This document shows, one piece after another, positions 7,452 to 14,551 of a stretch of DNA of 18,182 bases. Position 1 is the stretch's first letter; each line of letters starts with the position of its first letter. The notes beneath the pieces were generated by a model that searched no databases, was not told where the DNA came from, and saw only the letters and a list, made by a program, of their open reading frames with translations. The DNA is taken from assembly GCA_026647295.1 (NCBI GenBank), contig JAPKHB010000036.1, forward strand, positions 1 through 18,182, read 5' to 3'. The position numbers and the translations under genes are program-made. The DNA is from Planctomycetota bacterium. Lineage in GTDB: Bacteria > Planctomycetota > PLA2 > JAEUHO01.

Positions 7452-10400
7452 GCCGGCACCTCCTCGGGGACCGCGGCGTGGAAGCGCTCCATCGTCATGG
7501 CGCCCGTCGGGCAGCGCTCCGCGCACAGCCCGCAGCGCACGCAGCGGTCCTCGTCCTTGAGCAGCCACACCTGGCCGGGCGCCAGCGCCGTCCCCCGCGC
7601 CGCGCCGGCCAGGTCCACGGCGTCGGGCTCGACGAAGGTGAGGCACGCGTGCGGGCAGATCTCGGTGCACCGCCCGCATGCGATGCACCGCTCGCCGCGG
7701 TACACGGTCTGGACGTGGCACACGAGGCAGCGCCCCGCCTGCTCCACGGCTTCGGAGGCGGTGAAGGCCTGCTCGATCTCGCTGATCCCGGTGCGGCGGC
7801 TCACGTCGGTCGAGGGGGGGGCGCGGCGGGGGCGGGCGTCGTAGCCGGGGGCGGTGCCCAGGTCCCGGGGGTGGCGCTCCTCGAAGCGGAAGGCGAGCGG
7901 GCTCGCCCGGCGGCCGGTCAGGTGGGCGTGCAGGTGGCGCGCGGCGCGCTTGCCGTCGCTCACGGCCTCGATCAGGGTGCGCGGGCCGAAGGCCGCGTCG
8001 CCGCCGGCGTACACCCCCGGCAGCGAGGTCGCGAGCGTCTCGCGGTCGACCTGGATCAGGCCGTACTGCGTCTGGATCAGGCCGCGCGCGGCGCCCAGGT
8101 ACTCCAGGTCCGGCTCCTGGCCGACCGCGAGGAACACCGTCTCGCACGGGATCACCTCGGCGGCGTGGGCCCCGTAGCGCGGGGCGTAGCGGCCGCTCTC
8201 GTCCTTCAACTCGACCACCTCGGCCAGTTCCACCGCCCGGACCCGGCCGTTGGCCCCCAGGATGCGCCGCACGCCGCGCAGCGGGTGGAAGACGATCCCC
8301 TCCTCGCGGGCCATCGCGAGTTCCTCGCCGCCGTGGGTGGTGCGCTGCGCGGGCCACTCACCCATGGGCTGGCGCGCGATCACGTGGACCTGGCGCGGGC
8401 GACCGCGCACCGCGCGGCGCAGGGCGCCGCCGCCCAGCGCGCCGAAGGCGCGGCGTTCGGCCTCGCGGGCGGCGCCCGGCGCGGTGGCGCCCGGCGCGTG
8501 CCCGAGGCGGGCGGTGCGCGCCACGTCGAGGGCGACGTTGCCGCCCCCCACGACGACGACGCTCTCGCCGATGTCCATCCGGTAGCCCTGGTTGGCGTTG
8601 AGCAGGTAGTCGATGGCCCGTACGACCCCGTCCAGGTGGGCCCCTTCGACCTCGAGCAGGCGCCCGCGGCCGGCGCCCGAGGCCAGGAAGACGGCCTCGA
8701 AGCCCTCCTCGAACAGGGTCGAGAGGGAGCGGCGCGCGTCCAGGCCCTCGCCCAGGCGCACCTCGACGCCGAGGCTCAAGATGGCCCCGATCTCCAGTTC
8801 GAGCAGGTCGCGCGAGAGGCGGTAGATGGGGATCCCCTGGCGCATCATCCCGCCCAGGGCGTGCGTGGCCTCGAACACCGTGACGGCGTGCCCGAGGATC
8901 GCCAGGTCGTGGGCGCAGGCCAGGCCCGCCGGCCCGCCGCCCACCACCGCCACCTTGTGCGGCCGGGGCGCGGCCAGGGCCTTGAGGTGGCTCGCGTAGG
9001 CCTCGCCCTCGATGCCGGGGGCGCGCACCCCGGCCAGGGCCGGATCCACGCGCGGGTTGACGCCCTCGACGCCGTGGCGTTCGGTGAGGAAGCGCTTGAG
9101 GTTGCGGATCTGCACGGGCGCGTCCAGGTGGCCGCGCCGGCAGGCGTCCTCGCAGGGCGCGGCGCAGATGCGCCCGCACACCGAGGCGAAGGGGTTGGGG
9201 CCGCGGGCGACCAGGAAGGCCTCTTCGAAGCGTCCCTGGGCGAGCAGGTGGACGTAGGCGCCCGCGTCGGTGCCGACGGGGCAGGCGCCAAGGCACGGGA
9301 TGTTCTTCAGGTACTCCGCCGGGCCGACGGGGGCGGCGCGAAAGGGCGGCGTGGGTCCGCGCTCGGCGGGCGGCCGCGCCGACGCGCGGCCCGAAAGGCC
9401 CAGGGCCGCGCGCAGGGGCCCCACCGGGACGCCGGCCCCCTCCAGCGCGTCGAGGGAGCGGCCGAAGGTCTCGGCCTGCCACGGCGCGCTCAAGTGGGGC
9501 GCGGCCCGCTCGCACAGGGCGAGCGCGGCCGGCGGGTCTCCGAGGAGCAGCAGCGCGCGGGCCGCGTCGAAGTGGCTCCAGGGGGCGTCCTGCGGGGGCT
9601 CGGCCTCGGCCTGGGCGCGGCGCAGGGCGAGCACCTCCTGGACGCGTTCCCGCTCCCCGGGGATGAGGCGCACGCGCCCTTCGGAGGCCGTGCGCAGGAT
9701 CAGCGCGGGCAGCACGAGGCCCAGCGCGCCGCCGCCCTGGCGCAGGGCGCGCTCGAGCAGCCGGCTGCCTTCCTCGGCGCGCCCCGCCCGGCCGAGCCAG
9801 TGGGCCAGGGCGACCAGCGCCTCGAAGTCGTGGCAGCGCTCCGCGGCGTGGCGCAGCAGCGACTCGGCCTCGGGCCGGCCCTCGTTGTCGGCGGCGAGGC
9901 CCAACTCGCGCCAGATGGCGCCGGGGCGGGGATCCAGGCGCCGGGCGCGCTCGAGCGCGAGCCGGGCGTCGGCAAAGCGGCCCAGGCGCCGGTGCAGCAG
10001 CGCCAGGCGCAGCAGCAGGTCGGGGGCGTCGGGCTCGCGCGCCACGGCCAGCGCCAGGTCGGCGGCGGCCTGCGCCGCATCGCCCTCGAGGAGGGCCCCG
10101 TGCGCCGCGCCCAGGGCCGCCAGGACGCCGTTTCGCTCGCGGCGCCGGCGGGCGGCCCGGTTGCCCGCCGGGGTGGTGAGCAGCCCGGGTCCGGCCTCGT
10201 CGCGGTCGCGCGCGTAGGCGCCCGCCAGGCACAACTCCGCCAGCGCCACGCGCGCGCGGGCCCGCCCGTCCGCGCTGCGGGGGTCGTAGGGGTGCACCAG
10301 CAGGTCGTGCACCTCGAAGGGGAGGGTCACCCCCTGGCGCCGGAGCAGGATCACGCTGCGTGGGCGCGCGCGGGCGAGCCAACTCACCAGGCCGAAGGCC

Positions 10401-10639
10401 TCGGGCGTGAGGTCGCCGAGATCGGCCACGAGGACCGGCGCCTGCTCGAGCGCTTCCAGCGCGCCGGGCGCCCGCAGGTCGTCGGGCTCGTGCGCCACCA
10501 GGCGCTGGGGCACCAGGCTGCGGCCGTCGGGCAGGCTCGCGATGGCCGGGCCGCGCGAAAGCACCTCCCGCCACAGCGCGTCGTCGCCGACCAGCACGGC
10601 GCAGTGGCCGCTAGGATCGGGGTCCCCGTAGGGCATCAC
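7448..10639 (-). CDS. Sensor-like/TPR/GltD-like NAD(P)-FAD oxidoreductase with ferredoxin tail
   Basis: This 1063-residue soluble flavo-iron-sulfur protein heads the Rieske/cytochrome b operon. Residues 66-137 resemble a degenerate nucleoside deoxyribosyltransferase/TIR-like fold (VLVADLGDLTPEAF, later VTLPFEVHDLLVHPYD). Residues about 175-380 are helical pairs of TPR type. From 445 on it is GltD/NfnB-like: N-terminal Fe-S cysteines (449, 453, 488, 492, 496, 500), FAD Rossmann motif VVGGGPAG (565-572), NAD(P) Rossmann motif VVGGGNVALDVA (696-707), and the closing FAD motif PGVYAGGDAAFGPRTLIEA. The tail has two [4Fe-4S] ferredoxin motifs (C985-C995 and C1033-C1043) plus CLVC at 971-974. Its likely role is electron exchange between NAD(P)H, ferredoxin and the quinone-linked complex. 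It is not the glutamate synthase small subunit proper: no GltB lies in view. The start may be GTG 10639 or the adjacent ATG 10636; GGAGG lies 9 or 12 bases upstream respectively. Confidence 0.88.
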   Translation of the reverse strand: MMPYGDPDPSGHCAVLVGDDALWREVLSRGPAIASLPDGRSLVPQRLVAHEPDDLRAPGALEALEQAPVLVADLGDLTPEAFGLVSWLARARPRSVILLRRQGVTLPFEVHDLLVHPYDPRSADGRARARVALAELCLAGAYARDRDEAGPGLLTTPAGNRAARRRRERNGVLAALGAAHGALLEGDAAQAAADLALAVAREPDAPDLLLRLALLHRRLGRFADARLALERARRLDPRPGAIWRELGLAADNEGRPEAESLLRHAAERCHDFEALVALAHWLGRAGRAEEGSRLLERALRQGGGALGLVLPALILRTASEGRVRLIPGERERVQEVLALRRAQAEAEPPQDAPWSHFDAARALLLLGDPPAALALCERAAPHLSAPWQAETFGRSLDALEGAGVPVGPLRAALGLSGRASARPPAERGPTPPFRAAPVGPAEYLKNIPCLGACPVGTDAGAYVHLLAQGRFEEAFLVARGPNPFASVCGRICAAPCEDACRRGHLDAPVQIRNLKRFLTERHGVEGVNPRVDPALAGVRAPGIEGEAYASHLKALAAPRPHKVAVVGGGPAGLACAHDLAILGHAVTVFEATHALGGMMRQGIPIYRLSRDLLELEIGAILSLGVEVRLGEGLDARRSLSTLFEEGFEAVFLASGAGRGRLLEVEGAHLDGVVRAIDYLLNANQGYRMDIGESVVVVGGGNVALDVARTARLGHAPGATAPGAAREAERRAFGALGGGALRRAVRGRPRQVHVIARQPMGEWPAQRTTHGGEELAMAREEGIVFHPLRGVRRILGANGRVRAVELAEVVELKDESGRYAPRYGAHAAEVIPCETVFLAVGQEPDLEYLGAARGLIQTQYGLIQVDRETLATSLPGVYAGGDAAFGPRTLIEAVSDGKRAARHLHAHLTGRRASPLAFRFEERHPRDLGTAPGYDARPRRAPPSTDVSRRTGISEIEQAFTASEAVEQAGRCLVCHVQTVYRGERCIACGRCTEICPHACLTFVEPDAVDLAGAARGTALAPGQVWLLKDEDRCVRCGLCAERCPTGAMTMERFHAAVPEEVPA

Positions 10640-10676
10640 GACGCCGGGCCTCCGGCCGCGGGAGGTCCCGGGCGGA

Positions 10677-10694
10677 CTGCGGAGGGCTCCGCAG
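10677..10694. promoter_or_regulatory. Palindrome in a 59-bp divergent promoter region
   Basis: CTGCGGAG-GG-CTCCGCAG is a perfect 8-bp inverted repeat with a two-base centre. It lies between the divergent starts of the oxidoreductase operon (10639, minus) and the phosphodiesterase gene (10699, plus). The size and symmetry suit a dimeric regulator's operator. GGAGGG within it (10681-10686) lies 12 bases before the GTG at 10699, so part may act as a ribosome binding site. GC-rich palindromes also arise by chance. Confidence 0.3.
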
Positions 10695-10698
10695 CGGA

Positions 10699-11430
10699 GT
10701 GCGCACCCCTGTGGAAATCATCGCACATCGCGGGTCGAGCGGGCGGGCGCCCGAGAACACGCTGGCGGCGCTGGCCGCGGCGCTCGAGGACCGCGCAGAC
10801 GCGGTCGAGGTGGACGTGCAAGGCAGCGCGGACGGGGAGTTGATCCTGCTGCACGACGCCACCTTCGCCCGCACGGCCGGCGATCCCCACCGCCCCGCGC
10901 AGCTCCCCCTGGCCCGGATCCAGGCCCTTGGCGCGGGCGCCTGGTTCGGTGCGGCCCACGCCGGCGAGCGCGTGCCGACCCTGCGGGCGGCGCTCGACCT
11001 CCTGGCCGGCCGCGTCCCGCTGCACGTGGAGGTCAAGGCCACGGGGGACCGCTCCGCCCTGGCCCGACGCCTGCTCGAGGTGCTGGATCTCCACCCGCAT
11101 GGCGCGCGCACCTTCATATCCAGTGCCGATCGCGGCTTCCTGGCCGCGCTGCACGCCCGAAGGCCGCACCTTGGGCTCGGGCTCGTCCTGGGCCTCCGCC
11201 CCCCGGGGGCGATCCCCCCGGGCGTGGGGGCCTTGAGCCTGCCGGCGGCCGCCTGCGGGCCGCGGCGCCTTGCCTGGGCCCGGGCCCGGGGCCTTGAGGT
11301 TCGGGCCTACACGGTGAACGATCGGCCCACCCTCGAACGCCTGGCCGCGCGCGGGGTGGCCGGCGTGTTCACCGACTGGCCGGCGCGCCTTTCCGCCCGG
11401 GCGCGGGCTCCCGTTCGCGCCCCGCCCTGA
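10699..11430 (+). CDS. Glycerophosphodiester phosphodiesterase family protein
   Basis: This 243-residue GDPD-family TIM-barrel hydrolase would cleave glycerophosphodiesters to sn-glycerol 3-phosphate and an alcohol in phospholipid turnover. Family motifs are in order: AHRGSSGRAPENT (9-21, catalytic His10 and metal-binding Glu19), EVDVQGSADGELILLHD (37-53, metal-binding Glu37/Asp39 and catalytic His52), HVEVKA (109-114, Glu111), and a C-terminal YTVND...GVAGVFTDWP. The length is typical for the short cytoplasmic UgpQ-like class and there is no signal peptide. The start is GTG at 10699; a second in-frame GTG at 10711 is possible because the conserved strand begins only at about residue 5. It diverges from the oxidoreductase operon with a 59-bp spacer and is followed 77 bp later, same strand, by the thioesterase gene. 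The physiological substrate is not evident. Confidence 0.9.
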   Translation: MRTPVEIIAHRGSSGRAPENTLAALAAALEDRADAVEVDVQGSADGELILLHDATFARTAGDPHRPAQLPLARIQALGAGAWFGAAHAGERVPTLRAALDLLAGRVPLHVEVKATGDRSALARRLLEVLDLHPHGARTFISSADRGFLAALHARRPHLGLGLVLGLRPPGAIPPGVGALSLPAAACGPRRLAWARARGLEVRAYTVNDRPTLERLAARGVAGVFTDWPARLSARARAPVRAPP

Positions 11431-11507
11431 TCCCGCCCCGCGCCCCCCGAGCCGCGGCCTCGGGGCCAAACCTTGGCCCGCGCCGCCGGGTCGGCGACCG
11501 TTCGGGG

Positions 11508-11933
11508 ATGCACGCCTTCGAACTGACCGTGCGCCTCCAGCACACCGACGCCGCGGGCGTCGTGTTCTTCGCGCGCTTCTTCGAGATCGTCCACCTCGCG
11601 TTCGAAGACCTGCTGGACGCGCTCGGCCATCCCCTGCCCGCCGACCTCGCCCAGGCGCCGGTCGCCTACCCGATCGTGCACGCCTCGGCCGACTACCGCG
11701 CGCCGTTGCGCATGGGCGATCGGATCCGGGTCGAGGTGCGCGTGGCCGAGGTCAAGTCGCGTTCCTTCACGCTGGACTACCGCATCGTCGCGCTCGCCGA
11801 CGGCCGCCAGACGGCGACCGCGCGCACGGTGCACGTGGCGGTGGATGGCAACGTGCGCGGCCACTGGGCCGAGTTGCCGCCCGGCCTCGCCCGGGCCCTG
11901 GCGGCCGCACGCGGGGCCGCGGATCGTTCGTAG
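11508..11933 (+). CDS. menI: Hotdog acyl-CoA thioesterase, probable DHNA-CoA hydrolase
   Basis: This 141-residue single-domain hotdog-fold thioesterase is of the 4-hydroxybenzoyl-CoA thioesterase/YbgC type. The catalytic signature is QHTDAAGVVFFARFFE (residues 11-26) with Asp14 as the expected nucleophile or base. A mid-protein PIVHASADYRAPLRMGD strand-turn and the RSFTLDYRI strand are typical of the fold. Its end faces the menaquinone operon, whose MenB makes 1,4-dihydroxy-2-naphthoyl-CoA and whose MenA uses free DHNA, so hydrolysis of DHNA-CoA (MenI) is the most economical reading. The family alone would also allow a general short or aromatic acyl-CoA thioesterase. The start is ATG at 11508; only a weak GGGG precedes it. 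Confidence 0.8.
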   Translation: MHAFELTVRLQHTDAAGVVFFARFFEIVHLAFEDLLDALGHPLPADLAQAPVAYPIVHASADYRAPLRMGDRIRVEVRVAEVKSRSFTLDYRIVALADGRQTATARTVHVAVDGNVRGHWAELPPGLARALAAARGAADRS

Positions 11934-11997
11934 ATGCCCGGCGGGCGGCGGGCCTGGGGCGGCCTGCGGGGGCTGCCGGCCGCCTCGACGAACGCCC

Positions 11998-12032
11998 TCG
12001 AGTGATGCACCGGAGCCTGGCTCCGGACGGCC
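11998..12032. repeat. Dispersed palindromic hairpin repeat, copy 2
   Basis: The core CGGAGCC (12011-12017), T, GGCTCCG (12019-12025) is preceded by TCGAGTGATGCAC, one base different from copies 1 and 3 over that stretch. The right-hand outer arm is absent: GACGGCC follows instead, so only the inner stem can form. It stands 66 bp before copy 3 in the same orientation, 64 bp after the thioesterase stop. Confidence 0.75.
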
Positions 12033-12062
12033 AACCTCGGGAACGCGCCCCCCCTCGCATCG

Positions 12063-12105
12063 CTCGAATGATGCACCGGAGCCTGGCTCCGTATGGTCAT
12101 TTGAG
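12063..12105. repeat. Dispersed palindromic hairpin repeat, copy 3, overlapping the menE stop
   Basis: The inner stem is CGGAGCC (12077-12083), T, GGCTCCG (12085-12091). The outer arm CTCGAATGA (12063-12071) pairs with TCATTTGAG (12097-12105) along all nine positions, one being a G-T wobble. The right arm differs from that of copy 1, yet pairing is kept. It contains the menE stop codon (12097-12099) and the last two menE codons. It lies between the convergent thioesterase and menE genes. Confidence 0.8.
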
Positions 12106-13470
12106 GGGGGGCGTCCGAAGGGGGCGCACCCAGCGGGGCACCTTGAAGCCGGGGAGGCGTTCGCGCAGGGCGGGGGCGAGCGTCGCCAGGTCCAGGTCGG
12201 GGTCGGCGCGCACGAAGGCGACGGGCACCTGGCCCCACGTGGGATCGGGCCGGGCCTCGACGCGCGCCTCGTGCACGCCCGGCAGCGCGAGCAGCGCGCG
12301 CTCGACCTCCTCGGGGAACACGTTCTCGCCGCCGCTTACGAACATGCGGTCGCGCCGCCCCAGCACGAAGAGCCGTCCGGCCTCGTCCAGCCGCCCGAGG
12401 TCTCCGGTCGCGAAGGACCCGTCGGGGTCGCGCGCCGTGCGCAGCCCCGCGGGCTCGAGGTAGCCCAGGAACAGCGAGGCGCCCGCGAGGCGCACCTCGC
12501 CCTGGGCGTCCACGGCCACGGTGCCCGGTTCGAGCGCCGGGCCCGCGCAGCCATCCCGCCCGGCCTCGGCCGCGTCCCGGGTGAGGGTGACGAGGCCCGT
12601 GCTCTCGGTCGAGCCGTAGCTCACGCGCAGGGGGAGGCCCGCGGCGAGGGCGCGCGCGCGCGCCGTCGCGGACAACGCCGCCCCGCCGAGCAGCAGGACC
12701 CCGAGCGCGCGCAGTTCCTCGGCCCCCCCCGGCGCCTTGAGCGCCCGCAGGAGTTGGGTCGGGACCAGCGAGAGGTGGGTCACGCCCCGGGCGCCAAGCC
12801 CCTCCCACGGCGCGCTTGAGGCCGGCGGCGTCTCGACCGCGCCGCCGGCGAACAGCGCCCGCATCAGCACGCCCAGGCCGCCCACGTGGAAGAGGGGGAG
12901 CGAGAGCCGCCAGGTCGCGCCCGGCCCGTAGCCCAGCGCCGACGCCGCGCGCCGGGCCGCGTGCGCGTACGCCGAGAGGGAGTGGACCACGTACTTGGGC
13001 CGCCCGCTGCTGCCCGAGGTGGCCAGGATCGTCGCGGCCCCCGCGGGCAGCGGCGGGCGGGGAGGGAGCGGCCCGGGCAGCGGCGGACGGGGCGGCGGCG
13101 CGGCGCCCAGGTCCGCGGTCCCGCCCAGGCGCGCGGCCAGCGCGGGGTCGGCCACGAAGGCGCGCGCCGCGCCCACCTCCGCGAGCTGGCGTTCGAGCGC
13201 GCCCCCCGGCTCGCGCGTGTTCAGCGGGAACACGACCGCACCCGCCGCCAGCCCGCCGAGCAGCGCGACCAGCGTCTCGCGCGGCGCGAGCCCGCCCAGG
13301 GCGAGCACCTCCCCTGGCCGGAGGCCCGCCGCGGCAAGGCGCGCGGCGAGCGCGCGCGCCGCCGCGGCCAGCGCGCCGGCGCCGAGCGGACCCGCTCCGT
13401 CGTGAAGGATCGGCTCCGCCCGCCGCCCCGCGGCCAGTTGCTCGAGCAGCGCCGCGAGCAGCGGGTCCAC
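12097..13470 (-). CDS. menE: o-Succinylbenzoate-CoA ligase
   Basis: This 457-residue ANL-superfamily adenylating enzyme activates o-succinylbenzoate with ATP and CoA, giving OSB-CoA, the substrate of MenB. Motifs seen: ATILATSGSSGRPKYVVHS (146-164, phosphate-binding loop), SYGSTES (284-290, acyl/AMP site), TGDLGR (355-360, ribose-binding Asp357), and the hinge GRRDRMFVSGGENVFPEEVE (371-390). The identity is taken from the operon, which supplies MenC just before it. The chain stops at RPLRTPPLK: Lys457, the last residue, aligns with the catalytic A10 lysine of RT..GK, so the usual 5-10 residues after it are missing and the stop lies in repeat copy 3. Residues 125-142 form a Pro-rich insert encoded by a 30-bp tandem duplication. 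The start is GTG, 4 bp after the menC stop. Confidence 0.9.
   Translation of the reverse strand: MDPLLAALLEQLAAGRRAEPILHDGAGPLGAGALAAAARALAARLAAAGLRPGEVLALGGLAPRETLVALLGGLAAGAVVFPLNTREPGGALERQLAEVGAARAFVADPALAARLGGTADLGAAPPPRPPLPGPLPPRPPLPAGAATILATSGSSGRPKYVVHSLSAYAHAARRAASALGYGPGATWRLSLPLFHVGGLGVLMRALFAGGAVETPPASSAPWEGLGARGVTHLSLVPTQLLRALKAPGGAEELRALGVLLLGGAALSATARARALAAGLPLRVSYGSTESTGLVTLTRDAAEAGRDGCAGPALEPGTVAVDAQGEVRLAGASLFLGYLEPAGLRTARDPDGSFATGDLGRLDEAGRLFVLGRRDRMFVSGGENVFPEEVERALLALPGVHEARVEARPDPTWGQVPVAFVRADPDLDLATLAPALRERLPGFKVPRWVRPLRTPPLK
13045..13092. repeat. 30-bp tandem duplication inside menE
   Basis: GGGCAGCGGCGGGCGGGG (13045-13062) recurs 30 bp later at 13075-13092 with one substitution. 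On the minus strand it encodes the doubled Pro/Arg/Leu segment at residues 125-142 of MenE, a linker before the phosphate-binding loop. The 30-bp period keeps the frame. Confidence 0.6.
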
Positions 13471-13474
13471 CGGC

Positions 13475-14551
13475 CTACCCCGGCCCCCAGCCCACGCGGG
13501 CGAGCCAGGCCGCCGAAGGCCGTCCCGTCCACCGTCCGGGGTCGAGGGCCGCCCCCGCCGGCGGGGCCTCGGCGAGGTCCTCCTCGAAGAGCCGGCCCGT
13601 GCCCAGCCCGGCCGCGACCGGCTCGGCGTTGGCCAGGGCCTGGAGTTGGGCGAGGAACTCGAGTCCCAGGCCCGACTCGTAGGTGCTGCTCACCACGGCC
13701 TTGCGCCCGGCGCGGCCGGCGGCCTCGATCCACCCGAGCGCGGCCAGCACGCCCCCCAGGCGCGCGGGCTTGAGCACCCAGACCTGGACCCCCGCGGCGG
13801 CGAGCAGCCCGTGGCGGCCGGGCTCGAGCAGCGTCTCGTCGAGCGCGATGGCGTGGCCCGTGGCCTCGTACAGGCGCGTCGCGTCGGCCGGATCCTGCAG
13901 CGGCTCCTCCACGAAGTCCACGCGCGCGGGGTCCAGCGCCGAGAACAGCAGCGTGGCCTCGGCGAGGGAGAGCGAGCGGTTGGCGTCCAGCCGAAGCCGC
14001 GCCCCCTCGGGCAGCCGGGAGGCCAGCGCGCACAGCGCCTGGCCCTCGGCCTGGGTGGGCGCGCGGCCCACCTTCACCTTGAGCACGCCGCCGGGTTCGA
14101 GCGCCGGCTCGGCCTCGCCCGGCGCGCCCAGGAACGCCGCCACCGGCACGCGCGGGTGCACGCGGTCGGAGAGCACCCGGGCGGGGATCGTGCCGCGGCG
14201 CCGGGCCTCCAGGCCGAGCCACGCCATCTCCAGCGCGAACACGAAGCTCCCCATGGGCGCGCCCTCCCACTCCGAGGCGGCCGTGAACAAGGCCTCCAGT
14301 TCGTCGAAGCGCGCGCCGGGCGCCTTGGCGACGAAGCCCTTGAGCGCCGCCGCGAGTTGCGCGGGCGACTCGGGGGAGTGGCCCCAAAGCGGCGCCGCCT
14401 CGCCGTAGCCCGTGTGCCCCTGGTCGTCCTCCAGGCGCACGATCCACCCGGTGCGCTCCGCGGCCGCGGCCCCGCCGGGGCCCCCGAGCGCGCCCAGCGG
14501 CGCCCGGAGCCGCAGCGCGTAGGGCGCGGCGCGCGCGCCGGCGAGCCTCAC
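13475..14551 (-). CDS. menC: o-Succinylbenzoate synthase
   Basis: This 358-residue enolase-superfamily dehydratase converts SHCHC to o-succinylbenzoate in menaquinone synthesis. The N-terminal capping domain carries GYGEAAPLWGHSPES (49-62). The barrel shows the family's catalytic lysines LKVKVG (Lys158/Lys160), the Mg ligands RLDANRSLS (Asp189), FVEEPLQDP (Glu215) and ALDETL (Asp238), and the second catalytic lysine VLKPARLGG (Lys261). The C-terminal SSTYESGLGL strand is also typical. The start is GTG at 14551, overlapping the menA stop as GTGA; a much longer open frame upstream lies inside menA and is not protein-like. N-acylamino-acid racemases share this scaffold, but the men operon context settles the reaction. 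Confidence 0.92.
   Translation of the reverse strand: MRLAGARAAPYALRLRAPLGALGGPGGAAAAERTGWIVRLEDDQGHTGYGEAAPLWGHSPESPAQLAAALKGFVAKAPGARFDELEALFTAASEWEGAPMGSFVFALEMAWLGLEARRRGTIPARVLSDRVHPRVPVAAFLGAPGEAEPALEPGGVLKVKVGRAPTQAEGQALCALASRLPEGARLRLDANRSLSLAEATLLFSALDPARVDFVEEPLQDPADATRLYEATGHAIALDETLLEPGRHGLLAAAGVQVWVLKPARLGGVLAALGWIEAAGRAGRKAVVSSTYESGLGLEFLAQLQALANAEPVAAGLGTGRLFEEDLAEAPPAGAALDPGRWTGRPSAAWLARVGWGPG

Noticed and set aside
7715..7730. CLVCH in the GltD-like protein as a c-type heme site
   Set aside because: The protein has no signal peptide and the motif sits just before two ferredoxin motifs in a cytoplasmic Fe-S module, so Fe-S ligation or a structural role is more likely than heme attachment.
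7448..10639. Glutamate synthase small subunit (gltD) proper
   Set aside because: No gltB-like gene is in view, the chain is twice the usual length, and it has a ferredoxin tail and is coupled to Rieske and cytochrome b genes.
7478..10843. 1121-codon plus-strand open frame opposite the oxidoreductase gene
   Set aside because: It is antisense to a gene with clear FAD, NAD(P) and Fe-S motifs, shows no recognisable domain, and its composition is that of a shadow frame.
11998..12105. Repeat copies 2 and 3 as a CRISPR array
   Set aside because: There are only two copies here and one 9 kb away, with different flanks, an internal hairpin and no cas genes.
3121..12105. Repeat copies as terminal inverted repeats of an insertion sequence
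   Set aside because: All three copies are in the same orientation, and the genes between copies 1 and 2 are ordinary cellular genes with no transposase.
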